From NCBI GenBank assembly GCA_031296915.1, contig JAVDPC010000004.1, positions 62,001-126,000 of the forward strand: a stretch of DNA of 64,000 bases, given 5' to 3'. Below, piece after piece: positions 44,213-54,269 of the stretch (its first letter is position 1; every line of letters starts with the position of its first letter). The notes beneath the pieces are model-generated. The model was not told where the DNA came from. It worked only from the letters and a program-made list of their open reading frames with translations, and ran no database searches. A program made the position numbers and the translations under genes. Source of the DNA: Cerasicoccus frondis. Its GTDB lineage: Bacteria > Verrucomicrobiota > Verrucomicrobiia > Opitutales > Cerasicoccaceae.

Positions 44213-45340
44213 TTACCAGTGAAGGAGTCGCTTAATCTCGAGCTCAAGCTCCTGAGCATTACGGTAATCCTCCAGGAAACGATCATTGGCGGCCAGCACT
44301 GGTTCCGCTTGATCGGCAGCCAAGGCAACTTCGAAAAACAAGCCCAGCGACAGGATTGAATTATAATATACCGGATTCGTGCGTTGGAGCTCGAGTTTGA
44401 TCTCCCGGCGACGTAATTCCAAAGCGCTTTGCACCTCTGGCAGCGCACGCTTTTCCCATAGAGCCGGTCCCGCCATGCGCTGGTCTTCGCCATTAATCGC
44501 AACGGTGACAATGGCCAAATCGCGCACCATATCGCGTGACTGCCCCATCGTAAAAAATGGTGTTTCCCGGCTGCGCGCCATCGCTTGAAAACCAACCGCC
44601 CACCACATTTCCAAATCTTGCCGCGTCTCGAATTTATTCGGGAAAGCCTTAACCATGATGTAGTTGGGATTCAGGTCCTGCAGAAACGCCGCCAACACAC
44701 GCCGAAAAAACGTTCGCTCAGGAATGCGGTTCTCCAGGAGCCGGAAAAACCAAACAGCATTGAGTGCAATTTTTTGCTCATTCACCCCAAACGGACCCTC
44801 GGCGTTCAGTAGCTCCTCCAGACCGAGTGGCGGTCGCTTGAGCGCCAGTTCACGCTGCACATCAGCATAACCAGGGCGGATACTCGCTTCAAGCAGTTGC
44901 CCCAAAGCCAACTCCAGCCAGGGGGGGGTGTTCTCGGCCGCAGACTGTCCGTAGCGCCAGACTGCGGCGCGGCGAACGAACGCACTCGCCAGCGCCTGGC
45001 AAACATCGCCAAAACGCGTGTCTTCATGCCAGGCAATGTAGACGTAGAAATTACCATTGGGCTGCATCTTGACAACATAAGGCGCTTCAAAGTTGGCGTT
45101 ACTCATCAAGGTAATGCGTATCGGCAGCGGCACGCTACGGATTTCAGGAAAATAACGCAGCCCGAGGCGCTCCATCTGATCGGCCATCGCGCCCACGGTT
45201 TGGGTGCCGTCAAAGCTGACGCCGATCACCTGAAACAGACCATCGCGGCTGGTGCGCTCCAGAATATCCTGCCCCCGAGCTGGCGGCAGGCCCAGCATCA
45301 GCAAGCAAAGGCCAATGAACAGCGCGCGGTGAATTGAGCC
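44213..45340 (-). CDS. Exported protein of unknown function
   Basis: A 375-residue protein with a signal peptide (HRALFIGLCLLMLGLPPARG). The body is largely helical and contains PPWLELALGQLLEASI and the repeatedly aromatic ALNAVWFFRLLENR, reminiscent of inactive gluzincin-like proteins of Planctomycetes/Verrucomicrobia, but no HExxH is present. I chose Met at 45340, which gives a clean signal peptide and no overlap with the upstream gene; the frame opens at 45400. It is the middle gene of a three-gene unit ending in msrA. Confidence 0.72.
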   Translation of the reverse strand, partial: GSIHRALFIGLCLLMLGLPPARGQDILERTSRDGLFQVIGVSFDGTQTVGAMADQMERLGLRYFPEIRSVPLPIRITLMSNANFEAPYVVKMQPNGNFYVYIAWHEDTRFGDVCQALASAFVRRAAVWRYGQSAAENTPPWLELALGQLLEASIRPGYADVQRELALKRPPLGLEELLNAEGPFGVNEQKIALNAVWFFRLLENRIPERTFFRRVLAAFLQDLNPNYIMVKAFPNKFETRQDLEMWWAVGFQAMARSRETPFFTMGQSRDMVRDLAIVTVAINGEDQRMAGPALWEKRALPEVQSALELRRREIKLELQRTNPVYYNSILSLGLFFEVALAADQAEPVLAANDRFLEDYRNAQELELEIKRLLHW

Positions 45341-45359
45341 CATGAACGCAAACAGACAG

Positions 45360-46037
45360 CTAGCGAACAAGCAGCAGTGCATCCCCCTCCAGGGAGACAT
45401 TGGAAAGGGTCATCCAAGCCTGATTCAAGGCGGGATACTGCTCGGTATTCTCGAAGACTCCGTAGAGCGTTCCAGACACCACCGGAGCAATGCCAACCGA
45501 AGGCAAGTGGGCCGAGCCCAGATAGCTGTCAAAAGACTGGAATGCGTAACCACCGCCAGCAGGGACGAATACGCCGGAAGTCTGAAAACGGAGCTTCTCA
45601 GATTTACCAAAGGCCGCCACTTCAACAGTCATGCCAATCGTCATGATCCCATTCGCAATGCGGAAGTTGGGCGTATTGGGCTTAAGCGTAAGAAACCCAC
45701 CTTCCTCCTCGCCCTGCTTGGCTTTGCTGAATTTAAAATTATCGGAAGCCCAACGATTGAGGTCTTCTTCGCTCAATTTGATGGCGCCTGGTTTCTGCTC
45801 CAGAAAAGCGCGCAGCAATGCCTTATACTCACCGCCACGATCATTCCCGATGACGTAGTAAACCGTCTTCGGCTCGATTTTATCCTCGTCCGGCATATTC
45901 CGCACCTCAGCAGCCGGCTTCACCGCGAGCGCACCGACGCCAATCAATAACCCGACGAATGCAGTGATGACGCCAAGAACAAGGGATGTGGCGAAATTTC
46001 CCTCAGAGGCTTCTTTCTTAATCTTTTTCCTGGCCAT
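45360..46037 (-). CDS. Membrane-anchored protein of unknown function
   Basis: A 225-residue protein with a basic start (ARKKIKKEASEGN), one transmembrane segment (LVLGVITAFVGLLIGVGALAV), and a periplasmic body that includes YKALLRAFLEQKPGAIKLSEE and later FLTLKPNTPNFRIANG. No enzyme motif is visible. I chose Met at 46037; nine more residues are possible. It is the first gene of the unit leading to msrA. Confidence 0.72.
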   Translation of the reverse strand: MARKKIKKEASEGNFATSLVLGVITAFVGLLIGVGALAVKPAAEVRNMPDEDKIEPKTVYYVIGNDRGGEYKALLRAFLEQKPGAIKLSEEDLNRWASDNFKFSKAKQGEEEGGFLTLKPNTPNFRIANGIMTIGMTVEVAAFGKSEKLRFQTSGVFVPAGGGYAFQSFDSYLGSAHLPSVGIAPVVSGTLYGVFENTEQYPALNQAWMTLSNVSLEGDALLLVR

Positions 46038-46290
46038 AAGTGTGAGTCGCCTGACCGTTCGCAATTAAACGGCGCAGGACAATTAACCGTGCATTATGAG
46101 TTGCCTTGTCAAAAAGCCAACGAAGAAGTGGCGTCAAATTTTAGTCAAAACCCGGCCTGATATCTGCTCTTAGCGAGCTAACAATGAAAGAATTCACACA
46201 GTTTCCGTCTTGCCGCCAAACGCAACTAATGCTGTTATTCGTGGTTAACTACTGAATTCTGCCAACTACATCGTCGGATAACTATACAGT

Positions 46291-47628
46291 GTGAGCGGAA
46301 CCGCCCTAGAACCTTTGAGCCAGACGGTTGTCGAACCCGCGACCGCAACGATTAAGCAGCAGCCAGTCCCTATCTGCGTCGAGAAGAGGACTCCTGAGGC
46401 TTGCCAACCAACCCAGCTTAAAATCGCTTACCTGTTCACCACATTCCCCGTTACTTCGGAAACCTTTCTCCAACGGGAAGTCCGCGTAATGGCCTCGCAG
46501 GGGGTAAAAGTAGACCTCCATTCACTCTGGCTCGGCGATACGGAATGGGAGGGCATTCCCATTAAAAAGTTCCGGCATCGCTGGCTGCTTAAGCTCCTTT
46601 ACCTGCTGCCCAAGCATTTTCTGGAGCGACCAGAGGTCTTTCGCGAGCTTTCCGAATACCTGCTCAAGCATCACATGCCGTCGTTGCTGAACCTCGGCGA
46701 AACCATGCGAGGCATCGGCTGCGCCCTGGTTCTGGCAGACGAGTTTAAGCGCGATAAGCCTGACGTTTTTCACTGTGTCTGGGCCACCATGCCCGCCACC
46801 ACTGGCTGGCTGCTGAGCAAGCTGACCGGCGTTCCTTACACCATGGGCGCACATGCCTATGACGTATTTAAGAAGGAGGGAGATTGGCTGCTCGGTCCAA
46901 AGCTGAAGTCCGCGCTCATGGTCCACACCACCACCGACGCCGCCCGAAAGCACCTCATAGCCAAAGGAGCCCACAAGGATAAAGTGCTCCTCATTCGACG
47001 CGGGCTTGATGAATTCCCTGCTTGTAAAGCGCCTCGGGAGCAGCGTCGCCCGCTGCGCATCCTCAGCGTAGGTCGCCTCGTTCCCAAAAAAGGCTACCAT
47101 CGCCAATTGGAAATTTTCCGCCGGTTAGCCGACGATGGCTTTCAATTCGAAGCACGCATTGTCGGTGGCGGACGCCTGGAGGACAGTCTGCGTCAGCGTC
47201 ATGCGGAGCTCAACCTGCATCAGCATGTTGACCTGTTGGGCCGACGCCCGTTTAGCCAAGTCAAGAAGCAATACGACTGGGCCGACATCCTAATCTTCAC
47301 TGGCATTGTGGCTCCCGACGGTGATCGTGATGGTCTCCCCAACGTGATCCCCGAAGCCATGGCCATGGGCCTCCCCGTCATCACATCACCCGTTTCTGGA
47401 ACTATCGAAGCGATTCATCACGATGAGACCGGTTTCGTCGCCCGCAACGATGATTACGAAGCCTGGAAGCGCGCCCTAACGACGCTGCAATGCGATGACG
47501 CCGCGTTCCACCGCATTCGCGCCAATGCCCGCGCCTGGGTCGAGGAAAACTACGACAATCAGGTCAACGCCGCCTCCCTCGCAACGCGCCTGAAAGATTC
47601 GATCAAAGCGCGCGTCACCAGACGTTAA
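46291..47628 (+). CDS. Glycosyltransferase family 4 (WcaL/EPS type)
   Basis: A 445-residue GT-B glycosyltransferase with GTG start. [20 protein letters not shown] is the N-terminal signature of the colanic-acid / exopolysaccharide branch. The C-terminal donor-binding half has [18 protein letters not shown] and the EX7E-type region [20 protein letters not shown]. It probably adds a sugar to an exported polysaccharide or O-antigen. It is isolated from other polysaccharide genes here and ends overlapping priA tail to tail. Confidence 0.88.
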   Translation: MSGTALEPLSQTVVEPATATIKQQPVPICVEKRTPEACQPTQLKIAYLFTTFPVTSETFLQREVRVMASQGVKVDLHSLWLGDTEWEGIPIKKFRHRWLLKLLYLLPKHFLERPEVFRELSEYLLKHHMPSLLNLGETMRGIGCALVLADEFKRDKPDVFHCVWATMPATTGWLLSKLTGVPYTMGAHAYDVFKKEGDWLLGPKLKSALMVHTTTDAARKHLIAKGAHKDKVLLIRRGLDEFPACKAPREQRRPLRILSVGRLVPKKGYHRQLEIFRRLADDGFQFEARIVGGGRLEDSLRQRHAELNLHQHVDLLGRRPFSQVKKQYDWADILIFTGIVAPDGDRDGLPNVIPEAMAMGLPVITSPVSGTIEAIHHDETGFVARNDDYEAWKRALTTLQCDDAAFHRIRANARAWVEENYDNQVNAASLATRLKDSIKARVTRR

Positions 47629-49856
47629 ACCATGTCAACTGGATCGACGTCGAACACGTCGATGACTTCTTCGTCCATTGGAAATTCTTTGCGCAGCTTA
47701 AGAATCGCGGGAAGAACCTTGCTCACGTTGCCCAGAAAATACCAAATGTGGTAGCGGTAAGTGTCCTTAATCTTCTCCAATGGCGCCGGAGCCGGGCCGC
47801 GGATTTCCACCGGATGCTCAAGTTTTTCCTCCAGCAAATCGGCCCATTTTTCTGCGTAGAAGATTACCTTGTCCGGGTTGCGCCCCCGGAACAAATGCCG
47901 CACGATATGGCGAAACGGCGGATAATGAAACTCGCGACGCTGCTCAAGCTCGACCTCCAGATAACCGTCGAAGTCCCCGCGTCGCGCAAACTGAATCGGC
48001 TCATGATGCGGCATGTAAGTTTGCACGATCACCTCTCCCGCCAAGTCTCCCCGACCCGCACGCCCAGACACCTGCACCAGAAGTTGGAAACAGCGTTCGC
48101 TCGCCCGGAAATCGGGAACATGAAGCGAGATGTCCGCGTCGACCATGCCAACCAGCGTCACATTGGGAAAATCGAGTCCTTTGGCGATCATCTGAGTGCC
48201 GACGAGGATATCAATTTTACCCGCCCGAAAATCGCTCAAAATATGCCGAAAGAGATTTTTCTTCGTCATCGTATCGGTGTCTAGCCGCACGATTTTTGCC
48301 CGGGGCACGATACGTTGAACCGCCTCCTCAATGCGTTGAGTGCCAGCGCCGCGCTTGCGAATTTCTCCAGACCCACACTTTGGACAACGGGGGGGGAGGC
48401 GCTCGAAGTAGCCACAAATGTGGCACTTGATGCGATCATCGGTTTTGTGGTAAGTCAGCGTCACCGCGCAGTGGGGGCACTCGGGAGTAAAACCACACTC
48501 CGGGCAGAGCACCGAGTTTGAGTATCCACGGCGGTTGAGAAAAAGAATCGACTGTTCCTTCTTTTCGAAGCGGTCGATGAGCTTGTCCGCCAACGTTTGC
48601 GAGATGCTTTGCAGCCCATCGGTGCGTAGTTTCTCTCGGCGCATGTCGACAATGTGCACCGTCGGCAAGGAACGGTCATCCACGCGCTTGGTTAGACGGT
48701 TGAGCCGGTAGCGCTTTTGCTGGACGTTGTAAAGCGACTCCAGAGACGGCGTCGCCGATCCCAGAATGCAAGTCGCTCCAGCCAGCATCGCACGGTAGAC
48801 CGCCACATCGCGCCCATGATAGCGAGGCGTCTCACCCTGCTTGTAGGCCGGTTCGTGCTCTTCGTCTACCACCACCAAGCGCAGATTATGAACGGGCGCG
48901 AAGATCGCCGACCGAGCCCCCACCACTACTTGAGCTTCGCCTTTGGCCAAGGCAAACCAAGCGTCAAAACGCTCGCCCACCGAGAGATGGCTGTGCCAGA
49001 CAACAATCTTGGCGCCGTCGCGCTCAAGCCGCGCCCGCAGGCGACTCACCGTTTGCGGAGTCAGCGCGACTTCGGGCACAAGGAAAATACACCCCCCACC
49101 CTGTTGCATCACCGCGCGCATGGCGTCGAGGTAAACCTCCGTCTTTCCCGAGCCCGTCACCCCATGCAACAAATGTGGCCGAAATTCATTCGCCGACAAA
49201 CTTGCACGAAAATCGTCGGCCGCAGCTTGCTGCTCTTCATTAAGCTGCACTTCGTGCGCGGCGACCGTTTCGGCCCCGGCGAGGTCGTCAGCGTAGACAA
49301 CGCGCTCCTCGCGTTCGGCAAACTCACGCACCAGCCCCTTTTTGACCAGAGTATCACAGCTGGCCGCATTGACCTTGAGTCGATTCAAGACCATTGATTT
49401 CGGCAGCGGCTTGATTTGCTGCTGCAGGAAGCGATAGAGCTCCGCCTGCTTGGGCGCGCGCTTCTCGAGCTTGGCCATTTCATCGTCCGGCAGGATCTGC
49501 CGAACTTCCAGCAGCGAACGCATTTTCGGCGCTGTCTGCTGGCGGACGGCTGCGGGGATCATCGTCTCAAAAACCGTCTCCGCAGTCGCGGCGTAATACC
49601 GCTGCATCCATTGCCCTAGCTGGATGAGTTGCCCGTCGAGAACCGGTGTAGGATACAACACCTCAAGGATGAACTTTATCTTCTTGGCCGGGACATTTTC
49701 CTTCGACCCGATTTGCTTCACCACGCCCAGTTCCGTGCGGTTCAACAGCGGAATCCGCACCAGCGAACCCACAGTCACCTGTGCCTGCATCGCCTCGGGA
49801 ACCGCATAGGCAAGGCTGCGATCAAGGCCGGTTAATGGCAGGATGGTGAGGAGCAT
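47625..49856 (-). CDS. priA: Primosomal replication-restart helicase PriA
   Basis: PriA recognises stalled forks and reloads DnaB. The 743-residue protein has the 3'-DNA-binding domain at the N-terminus ([20 protein letters not shown]), Walker [16 protein letters not shown], the DEEH box [13 protein letters not shown], and the zinc-binding Cys cluster ([13 protein letters not shown] with [18 protein letters not shown]). The C-terminal helicase motifs [18 protein letters not shown] and QVSGRAGRG are intact. A near-identical inverted repeat sits just upstream of its start. Confidence 0.95.
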   Translation of the reverse strand: MLLTILPLTGLDRSLAYAVPEAMQAQVTVGSLVRIPLLNRTELGVVKQIGSKENVPAKKIKFILEVLYPTPVLDGQLIQLGQWMQRYYAATAETVFETMIPAAVRQQTAPKMRSLLEVRQILPDDEMAKLEKRAPKQAELYRFLQQQIKPLPKSMVLNRLKVNAASCDTLVKKGLVREFAEREERVVYADDLAGAETVAAHEVQLNEEQQAAADDFRASLSANEFRPHLLHGVTGSGKTEVYLDAMRAVMQQGGGCIFLVPEVALTPQTVSRLRARLERDGAKIVVWHSHLSVGERFDAWFALAKGEAQVVVGARSAIFAPVHNLRLVVVDEEHEPAYKQGETPRYHGRDVAVYRAMLAGATCILGSATPSLESLYNVQQKRYRLNRLTKRVDDRSLPTVHIVDMRREKLRTDGLQSISQTLADKLIDRFEKKEQSILFLNRRGYSNSVLCPECGFTPECPHCAVTLTYHKTDDRIKCHICGYFERLPPRCPKCGSGEIRKRGAGTQRIEEAVQRIVPRAKIVRLDTDTMTKKNLFRHILSDFRAGKIDILVGTQMIAKGLDFPNVTLVGMVDADISLHVPDFRASERCFQLLVQVSGRAGRGDLAGEVIVQTYMPHHEPIQFARRGDFDGYLEVELEQRREFHYPPFRHIVRHLFRGRNPDKVIFYAEKWADLLEEKLEHPVEIRGPAPAPLEKIKDTYRYHIWYFLGNVSKVLPAILKLRKEFPMDEEVIDVFDVDPVDMV

Positions 49857-49862
49857 CAGGAA

Positions 49863-49961
49863 ATTAAAGTGAGCAAATTAAAAATTAAAGATCCGGGACA
49901 AAACAAGGAACCGATATTACCTGCGACACTCCACTTTAATTTTTAATTTGCTCACTTTAAT
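49863..49961. repeat. 28-bp perfect inverted repeat upstream of priA
   Basis: 49863-49890 and 49934-49961 are exact reverse complements (half-site core GTGAGCAAATTAAAAATT), separated by 43 bp. The unit is A+T-rich with no gene inside and lies between priA and the terminator of the OmcB-like gene. Confidence 0.85.
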
Positions 49962-49972
49962 CACAAAAACAA

Positions 49973-50000
49973 AAGAGCCCGCAGTATCCTGCGGGCTCTT
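49973..50000 (-). terminator. Terminator of the OmcB-like gene
   Basis: AAGAGCCCGCAG and CTGCGGGCTCTT form a perfect 12-bp stem with a 4-nt loop; the minus strand continues with TTTGTTTTTG. It ends the gene at 50030-51652. Confidence 0.85.
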
Positions 50001-50029
50001 GAAAGATTGGCTTAGTTAACCGAGTCGAC

Positions 50030-51652
50030 TTAGTAAATCGTGGTGGATTCCTGGTCGAGGATCGGCACTGTGCGGAAGTTCGTCATCGTTTCCATCGGAA
50101 CGGTGATCGTGCCGCCGCTTACACCAGTCGTGGTGATCGTGCGGGTAACTTCCTTACCTGGGGCCAAGTCAACGGCGCCGAAGGTAACTGTCTGACCGGA
50201 AACCGTGCCGCCAGCGCTGACGCTGTCGATCTTCAGGTTAGCCGGGAAGGTGATGACCTGCGAGGTAACCGTGATGCCTTCATATGGCGACTGGTTGAGG
50301 GCCTTGATGGTGTAAACCGTCTGCTGGCCAACCTGGATCGGGTCGATCGAGTCAGCAAGCGTGGTGTGAACACCTGGAACAGCCTTCCACAGTGTCTTGG
50401 CCGAAGCGCTGTCAGTCAGACCGCGACCGGTCTTCACGTCAGCAACGTTGGTGAGCGTGCCTGGCTTAGCCGAAGTGTAGGTAAGCGTGAAGGTTTCGGA
50501 AGCGCCGGGAGCCAGCGAAGCGATCTTCCATGTGACGAGGTCAGCATGGTCGTCGGTCTGCGGGTTCGGGCTGCCTGGACGCCAGTAGCCGTAAACATTG
50601 CGGCGTGGGTCGTGGGTTGGCGTGATGAAGACAGTCTTGCCGGTGTCGATGTCGTAAACTTCACCGCTCTTTTCAACCTTACCGCTGAGAACAGCGCCGT
50701 CCGGAATCTTGTCGCTTACGACGAGGTCCGTGAGGGTGGTGTTACCCTTGTTGGTGACGGTGATCTTGTAATCAGCCGGAACGAAGATGTATTGCTCAGC
50801 CGGGCCAGTCTTGCTGATGGCGACTGCGGAGCTCACGACTTCAATCGGAGCGGAAGCAGTGACAGGCTCGCCGCCGTCGAATGTAGCGGTTGCGGTGTTG
50901 GTGAACTTACCAACCTTGGTGGACTTACCAACAACCTGGAAGGTTGCCGTGTCGCCAGGCATCAGGGTGCCAGCATTCTTGGTGAGCGCGCCAGCAGCGG
51001 TGAATTCAGCAGGCATTGCGTCCTTGATCGTGGTCATGTCAGCAGCGGCGTTACCGGTGTTCTTGACAGCGATGTTCCAAGTGGCGGACTCACCCAGCTC
51101 GATGCGGGCAGGACCAGTCTTGGTGATGGACAGCTCAGGCTTGCCAACGAAGAGCGGCAGGCAGAGAAGCGGATCAGCCTTGATGACCGAGCAAACGTCG
51201 AAAGTGCCGGTGGTGCTGGGGACAACCATGACCTTGATGGTCTCGGTCTTGCCAGCTTCGATCGCTTCCAAGTCCCAGCTGGGCATGCCAAACTGGTTCA
51301 TCGAAGCCTTAGGAGTGGCGTCCTTGAACTTAACCGAGCTCGGCAGGAACTCGTCTACTTCAACATTCGTGACCGGCTGCTTGGCCATCACGTCGATGTC
51401 GTAGGTATAGGTCTGACCAACAGTCGAGCCAGAGCCATAACGCTTGGTGACCTTGACCAGGTGGTCTTCGTAGATGACATAGCCGTCACCGGACGTACGT
51501 GCGTAGCTCGGTGCTGGTGTCGGTGCGGGAGCCGCAGTCTGTGGTTGCGGTGCGGGCTTGCTGCCTGCCGTGGTGCCACAGCCAGAAAGCAAAGCCGCAA
51601 TCGCCAGACCCGGAACCAGAACGGTTTTGAGGAGGGACTTAGTGCGCTTCAT
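50030..51652 (-). CDS. OmcB-like DUF11 outer-envelope lipoprotein
   Basis: A 540-residue lipoprotein. The signal is KTVLVPGLAIAALLSGC (lipobox LSGC), followed by a Pro/Ala-rich linker. The body consists of several DUF11-type beta domains, each with SITKTGPA or similar and GNAAADMTTIKDAMP-type sequence. The same layout is seen in the chlamydial large envelope protein OmcB and its relatives in other PVC bacteria, although this protein is poor in cysteine (VCSVIKADPLLCLP). I chose the ATG at 51652, since an open extension to 51769 would destroy the signal. A strong terminator follows. Confidence 0.85.
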   Translation of the reverse strand: MKRTKSLLKTVLVPGLAIAALLSGCGTTAGSKPAPQPQTAAPAPTPAPSYARTSGDGYVIYEDHLVKVTKRYGSGSTVGQTYTYDIDVMAKQPVTNVEVDEFLPSSVKFKDATPKASMNQFGMPSWDLEAIEAGKTETIKVMVVPSTTGTFDVCSVIKADPLLCLPLFVGKPELSITKTGPARIELGESATWNIAVKNTGNAAADMTTIKDAMPAEFTAAGALTKNAGTLMPGDTATFQVVGKSTKVGKFTNTATATFDGGEPVTASAPIEVVSSAVAISKTGPAEQYIFVPADYKITVTNKGNTTLTDLVVSDKIPDGAVLSGKVEKSGEVYDIDTGKTVFITPTHDPRRNVYGYWRPGSPNPQTDDHADLVTWKIASLAPGASETFTLTYTSAKPGTLTNVADVKTGRGLTDSASAKTLWKAVPGVHTTLADSIDPIQVGQQTVYTIKALNQSPYEGITVTSQVITFPANLKIDSVSAGGTVSGQTVTFGAVDLAPGKEVTRTITTTGVSGGTITVPMETMTNFRTVPILDQESTTIY

Positions 51653-51827
51653 AGTGTTAGTGTGAGAGTTCAGTATTGCGTAACATCGGCTGATTACCGA
51701 TTTGTAAGTAAACATCTTGCCCGCAATGTGATGCGCGTCAACTACCAAACGCATTTCAATGGTGCACAAATGCCCTTAATAATGAAGGTCGAGATTTTTA
51801 CAGTTTATACATTGACGCACGCCCCCA

Positions 51828-52322
51828 ATGTCTCAAATTAGTCTCAATAAAAATAAAACCATGAGTATGACTATTGCCAGTGAAATGAGCCTAGACAGCC
51901 CCCGTGAAACATTTCAGCAATTTCTGACCAGTAAGGGTTTGCGCGTCACCAATCAGCGGATCGCCATCTTTGACGCCGCCTATGGCGCGGATGACCATTA
52001 CACCGCAGAGGATCTCCTTGATCGCTCTCGCAAAATCGACTCATCCGTCTCCCGCGCAACGGTTTACCGATCGCTCCCAATCCTGGTCGAAAGCGGCATG
52101 ATACGCGAAGTCGATGTAGGCCTGGACAATAAATACTACCTCGCCAATCGCGAAACGCGCACCTTTCAGGCCCAAGTCATCGACGCCGACAACGACAAGA
52201 TCTACGAAGTCGACGCCCCTTTCATGGAGTGGTATGGCAAAACAGTCTGCGAGCGCCTCGGCATGGAGCCCGTCGCCATGCGCTTGCAAGTGACTGCCCG
52301 AAAACTGCCCGAAAAGAAGTAA
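51828..52322 (+). CDS. Fur-family-like regulator without visible metal site
   Basis: A 164-residue protein with the Fur winged-helix domain: [34 protein letters not shown] and [20 protein letters not shown]. After the wing, the usual His-rich HHDH, the HxC site and the C-x2-C zinc sites are missing; the dimerisation region reads [17 protein letters not shown] and later VCERLGMEP. It may respond to something other than metal, or be a constitutive binder. It is divergent from the OmcB-like gene and precedes a small TPR-type gene by 9 bp. Starts at 51828 or 51861 are both possible. Confidence 0.8.
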   Translation: MSQISLNKNKTMSMTIASEMSLDSPRETFQQFLTSKGLRVTNQRIAIFDAAYGADDHYTAEDLLDRSRKIDSSVSRATVYRSLPILVESGMIREVDVGLDNKYYLANRETRTFQAQVIDADNDKIYEVDAPFMEWYGKTVCERLGMEPVAMRLQVTARKLPEKK

Positions 52323-52331
52323 GCTGCCCCA

Positions 52332-52709
52332 ATGGCCGAGGAAGACCACAGCTTCGAAATTGAATTCTTCGAGGGCGTGCACCGTCGGAATCCAACCGAC
52401 CCAGAAGTCGTTGAAATACTAGGCAGTCTCTACTCAGACCTTGGACAGGTCGACGACAGCCTGCGCATGGACAGTTGCCTCGTAGACTTACAGCCCAAAA
52501 ACGCCAACGCGCATTACAATCTGGCCTGTTCTCTGGCGCTCAAACAACGCAATGACGAGGCTTTAAACTCCCTGCGTCAAGCGGTCGAGCTTGGTTACCG
52601 TGACGTCACCTGGCTGCTGGATGACCCAGATTTTAAAGACCTTCGCGAGCATCCGCTCTTTCAGGAAATAGTGATTGAGCTGGAAGGCTTTCAGGAAAAC
52701 GTCGAATAG
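52332..52709 (+). CDS. Small TPR-repeat protein
   Basis: A 125-residue soluble protein with about two tetratricopeptide repeats (DPEVVEILGSLYSDLGQVDD and NANAHYNLACSLALKQRNDE), followed by a LEGF-type acidic end. TPR proteins scaffold protein contacts. It starts 9 bp after the Fur-like gene and is probably co-transcribed, so it may modulate that regulator; no direct evidence. Confidence 0.78.
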   Translation: MAEEDHSFEIEFFEGVHRRNPTDPEVVEILGSLYSDLGQVDDSLRMDSCLVDLQPKNANAHYNLACSLALKQRNDEALNSLRQAVELGYRDVTWLLDDPDFKDLREHPLFQEIVIELEGFQENVE

Positions 52710-52765
52710 TCTCCCAGCCCCCCTCTACCCTTCGGGTAATAAATATGGATGCAACGGCGCGTTGC

Positions 52766-54244
52766 TTACTTTTTGCCTTTGCGGACGGGCTTGCGCGACG
52801 TGCCTTTACCGTGCTTGTTGAGCGTATTATGGCCCTTGTTCGGGGAAGTGTTAGGCGTATAATACGGGTTTTTATCCGATTTCCCGCGTAAATCAAAACG
52901 CACCGGACAGCCTTCCAGACGGAAAGCTTTGTGGAAGCCATTTTCGAGGTAGCGCAGGTAACTGTCATCCAGCTTTTCTTCACGATTGCAGAACAAGCGG
53001 ATTTTAAAAGGACGCGACGCTACCTGCAAACCGTAGTAAACCTTGAAACGGCGACCCTGGACAATTTTCGGCTTCTGGCGTTCGAGTAGATCGGTGAGTG
53101 TTTTATTCACCTTCGCCGTGGGCAATTCGAGCCCCAACGTGGTGTCGACCATCACGCCGCTCTTGAGAATTTCCTCGATATTGTAGCCGGTTTTCGCCGA
53201 CGTGAACAGAATGGGTGAATCCGGCAAGAAGAACAGCTCTTCGCGAACGGCGTCAGCAAAAGCTTTACGGAATTCCTTCTCGCTATCGTAACCCCTCAGC
53301 GGGTTCTCTTTCCACTGCTCCAGCGCGAGATCCCACTTGTTGACCACGACCACGAGGCCGACGCCGGCTTCGGCGATGTCGCCCGCAATCTTCTTGTCGT
53401 GCTTGGCCACGCCAGTCAGCGCATCGAGGACCAGGAATGCCACGTCGGTCCGCTCAATGGCGCCTGAGCTGCGCAGATTGGAAAAGTAATCCAGCGACGA
53501 GCCCAGCTTGCGATTCGGCTTCATGCCAGCGGTGTCGATCAGGCGGAAATTCCATTTTTCCCCGGTTCGTGATGTGTAGTCCAGCTCGTGCTCGATCGCG
53601 TCGCGCGTCGTGCCCGCAATATCGCTGACGATCAGGCGTGGGGCCTTCAGCAAAGCATTACCGAGCGAGGACTTGCCTACATTGGGGCGACCGCAGAGGC
53701 AAATTTTGATGCGGCGCCCTTCATCGACCACTTCCTTCTCCGGCTTGGGGCCAAGAAACTCGCAGATTGAGTCAAAGAGTTCGCGCGCGCCCTGCCCGTG
53801 CTCAGCGGAGACGCCCATCACGTCGCGAAAGCCCAACTTGTGGAAGTCCGCGTAGCTGTGCTCGCGCATGTTGTCGATCTTGTTGACGACGGTCATCACC
53901 TGCTTGCCGGAGCGGCGAAGCTTGTCTGCGATGTCGATGTCGATCGCGGTAACGCCCTCCGGCCCTTCCAGGACAAACAGCACTAGCTCGGCGGCCTCAA
54001 TGGCGAGGTCAACCTGCTCTTCGGTGGCGTCGTGGATGGCGGCGGGGGTCATCTCCGGCTTGATGCCGATGCCACCGGTGTCGATGAGCAGGAAATTCTC
54101 GTCCACCTCGGCCATGGCAAGGTCGCGCGTCACGCCGGGCATGTCGTGCACGATGGCAATGCGTTTGCCGAGGATCCGGTTAAACAACCGGCTCTTGCCA
54201 ACGTTAGGACGGCCGACGAGGGCCACGGTGCGGGTGGGATGCAT
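52766..54244 (-). CDS. der: Ribosome-assembly GTPase Der (EngA)
   Basis: A 492-residue protein with two GTPase domains in tandem and a C-terminal KH-like domain, needed for 50S subunit maturation. G1 motifs are GRPNVGKSRLFNRILG (Arg where Thr is usual after KS) and GRPNVGKSSLGNALL; G3 is DTGG and DTAGMKP; G4 is NKID and NKWD. The tail is strongly basic (GKGTSRKPVRKGKK), longer than in most Der proteins and probably RNA-contacting. Confidence 0.95.
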   Translation of the reverse strand: MHPTRTVALVGRPNVGKSRLFNRILGKRIAIVHDMPGVTRDLAMAEVDENFLLIDTGGIGIKPEMTPAAIHDATEEQVDLAIEAAELVLFVLEGPEGVTAIDIDIADKLRRSGKQVMTVVNKIDNMREHSYADFHKLGFRDVMGVSAEHGQGARELFDSICEFLGPKPEKEVVDEGRRIKICLCGRPNVGKSSLGNALLKAPRLIVSDIAGTTRDAIEHELDYTSRTGEKWNFRLIDTAGMKPNRKLGSSLDYFSNLRSSGAIERTDVAFLVLDALTGVAKHDKKIAGDIAEAGVGLVVVVNKWDLALEQWKENPLRGYDSEKEFRKAFADAVREELFFLPDSPILFTSAKTGYNIEEILKSGVMVDTTLGLELPTAKVNKTLTDLLERQKPKIVQGRRFKVYYGLQVASRPFKIRLFCNREEKLDDSYLRYLENGFHKAFRLEGCPVRFDLRGKSDKNPYYTPNTSPNKGHNTLNKHGKGTSRKPVRKGKK

Positions 54245-54269
54245 GGGAACTGTGATCGATTAAATGTTA

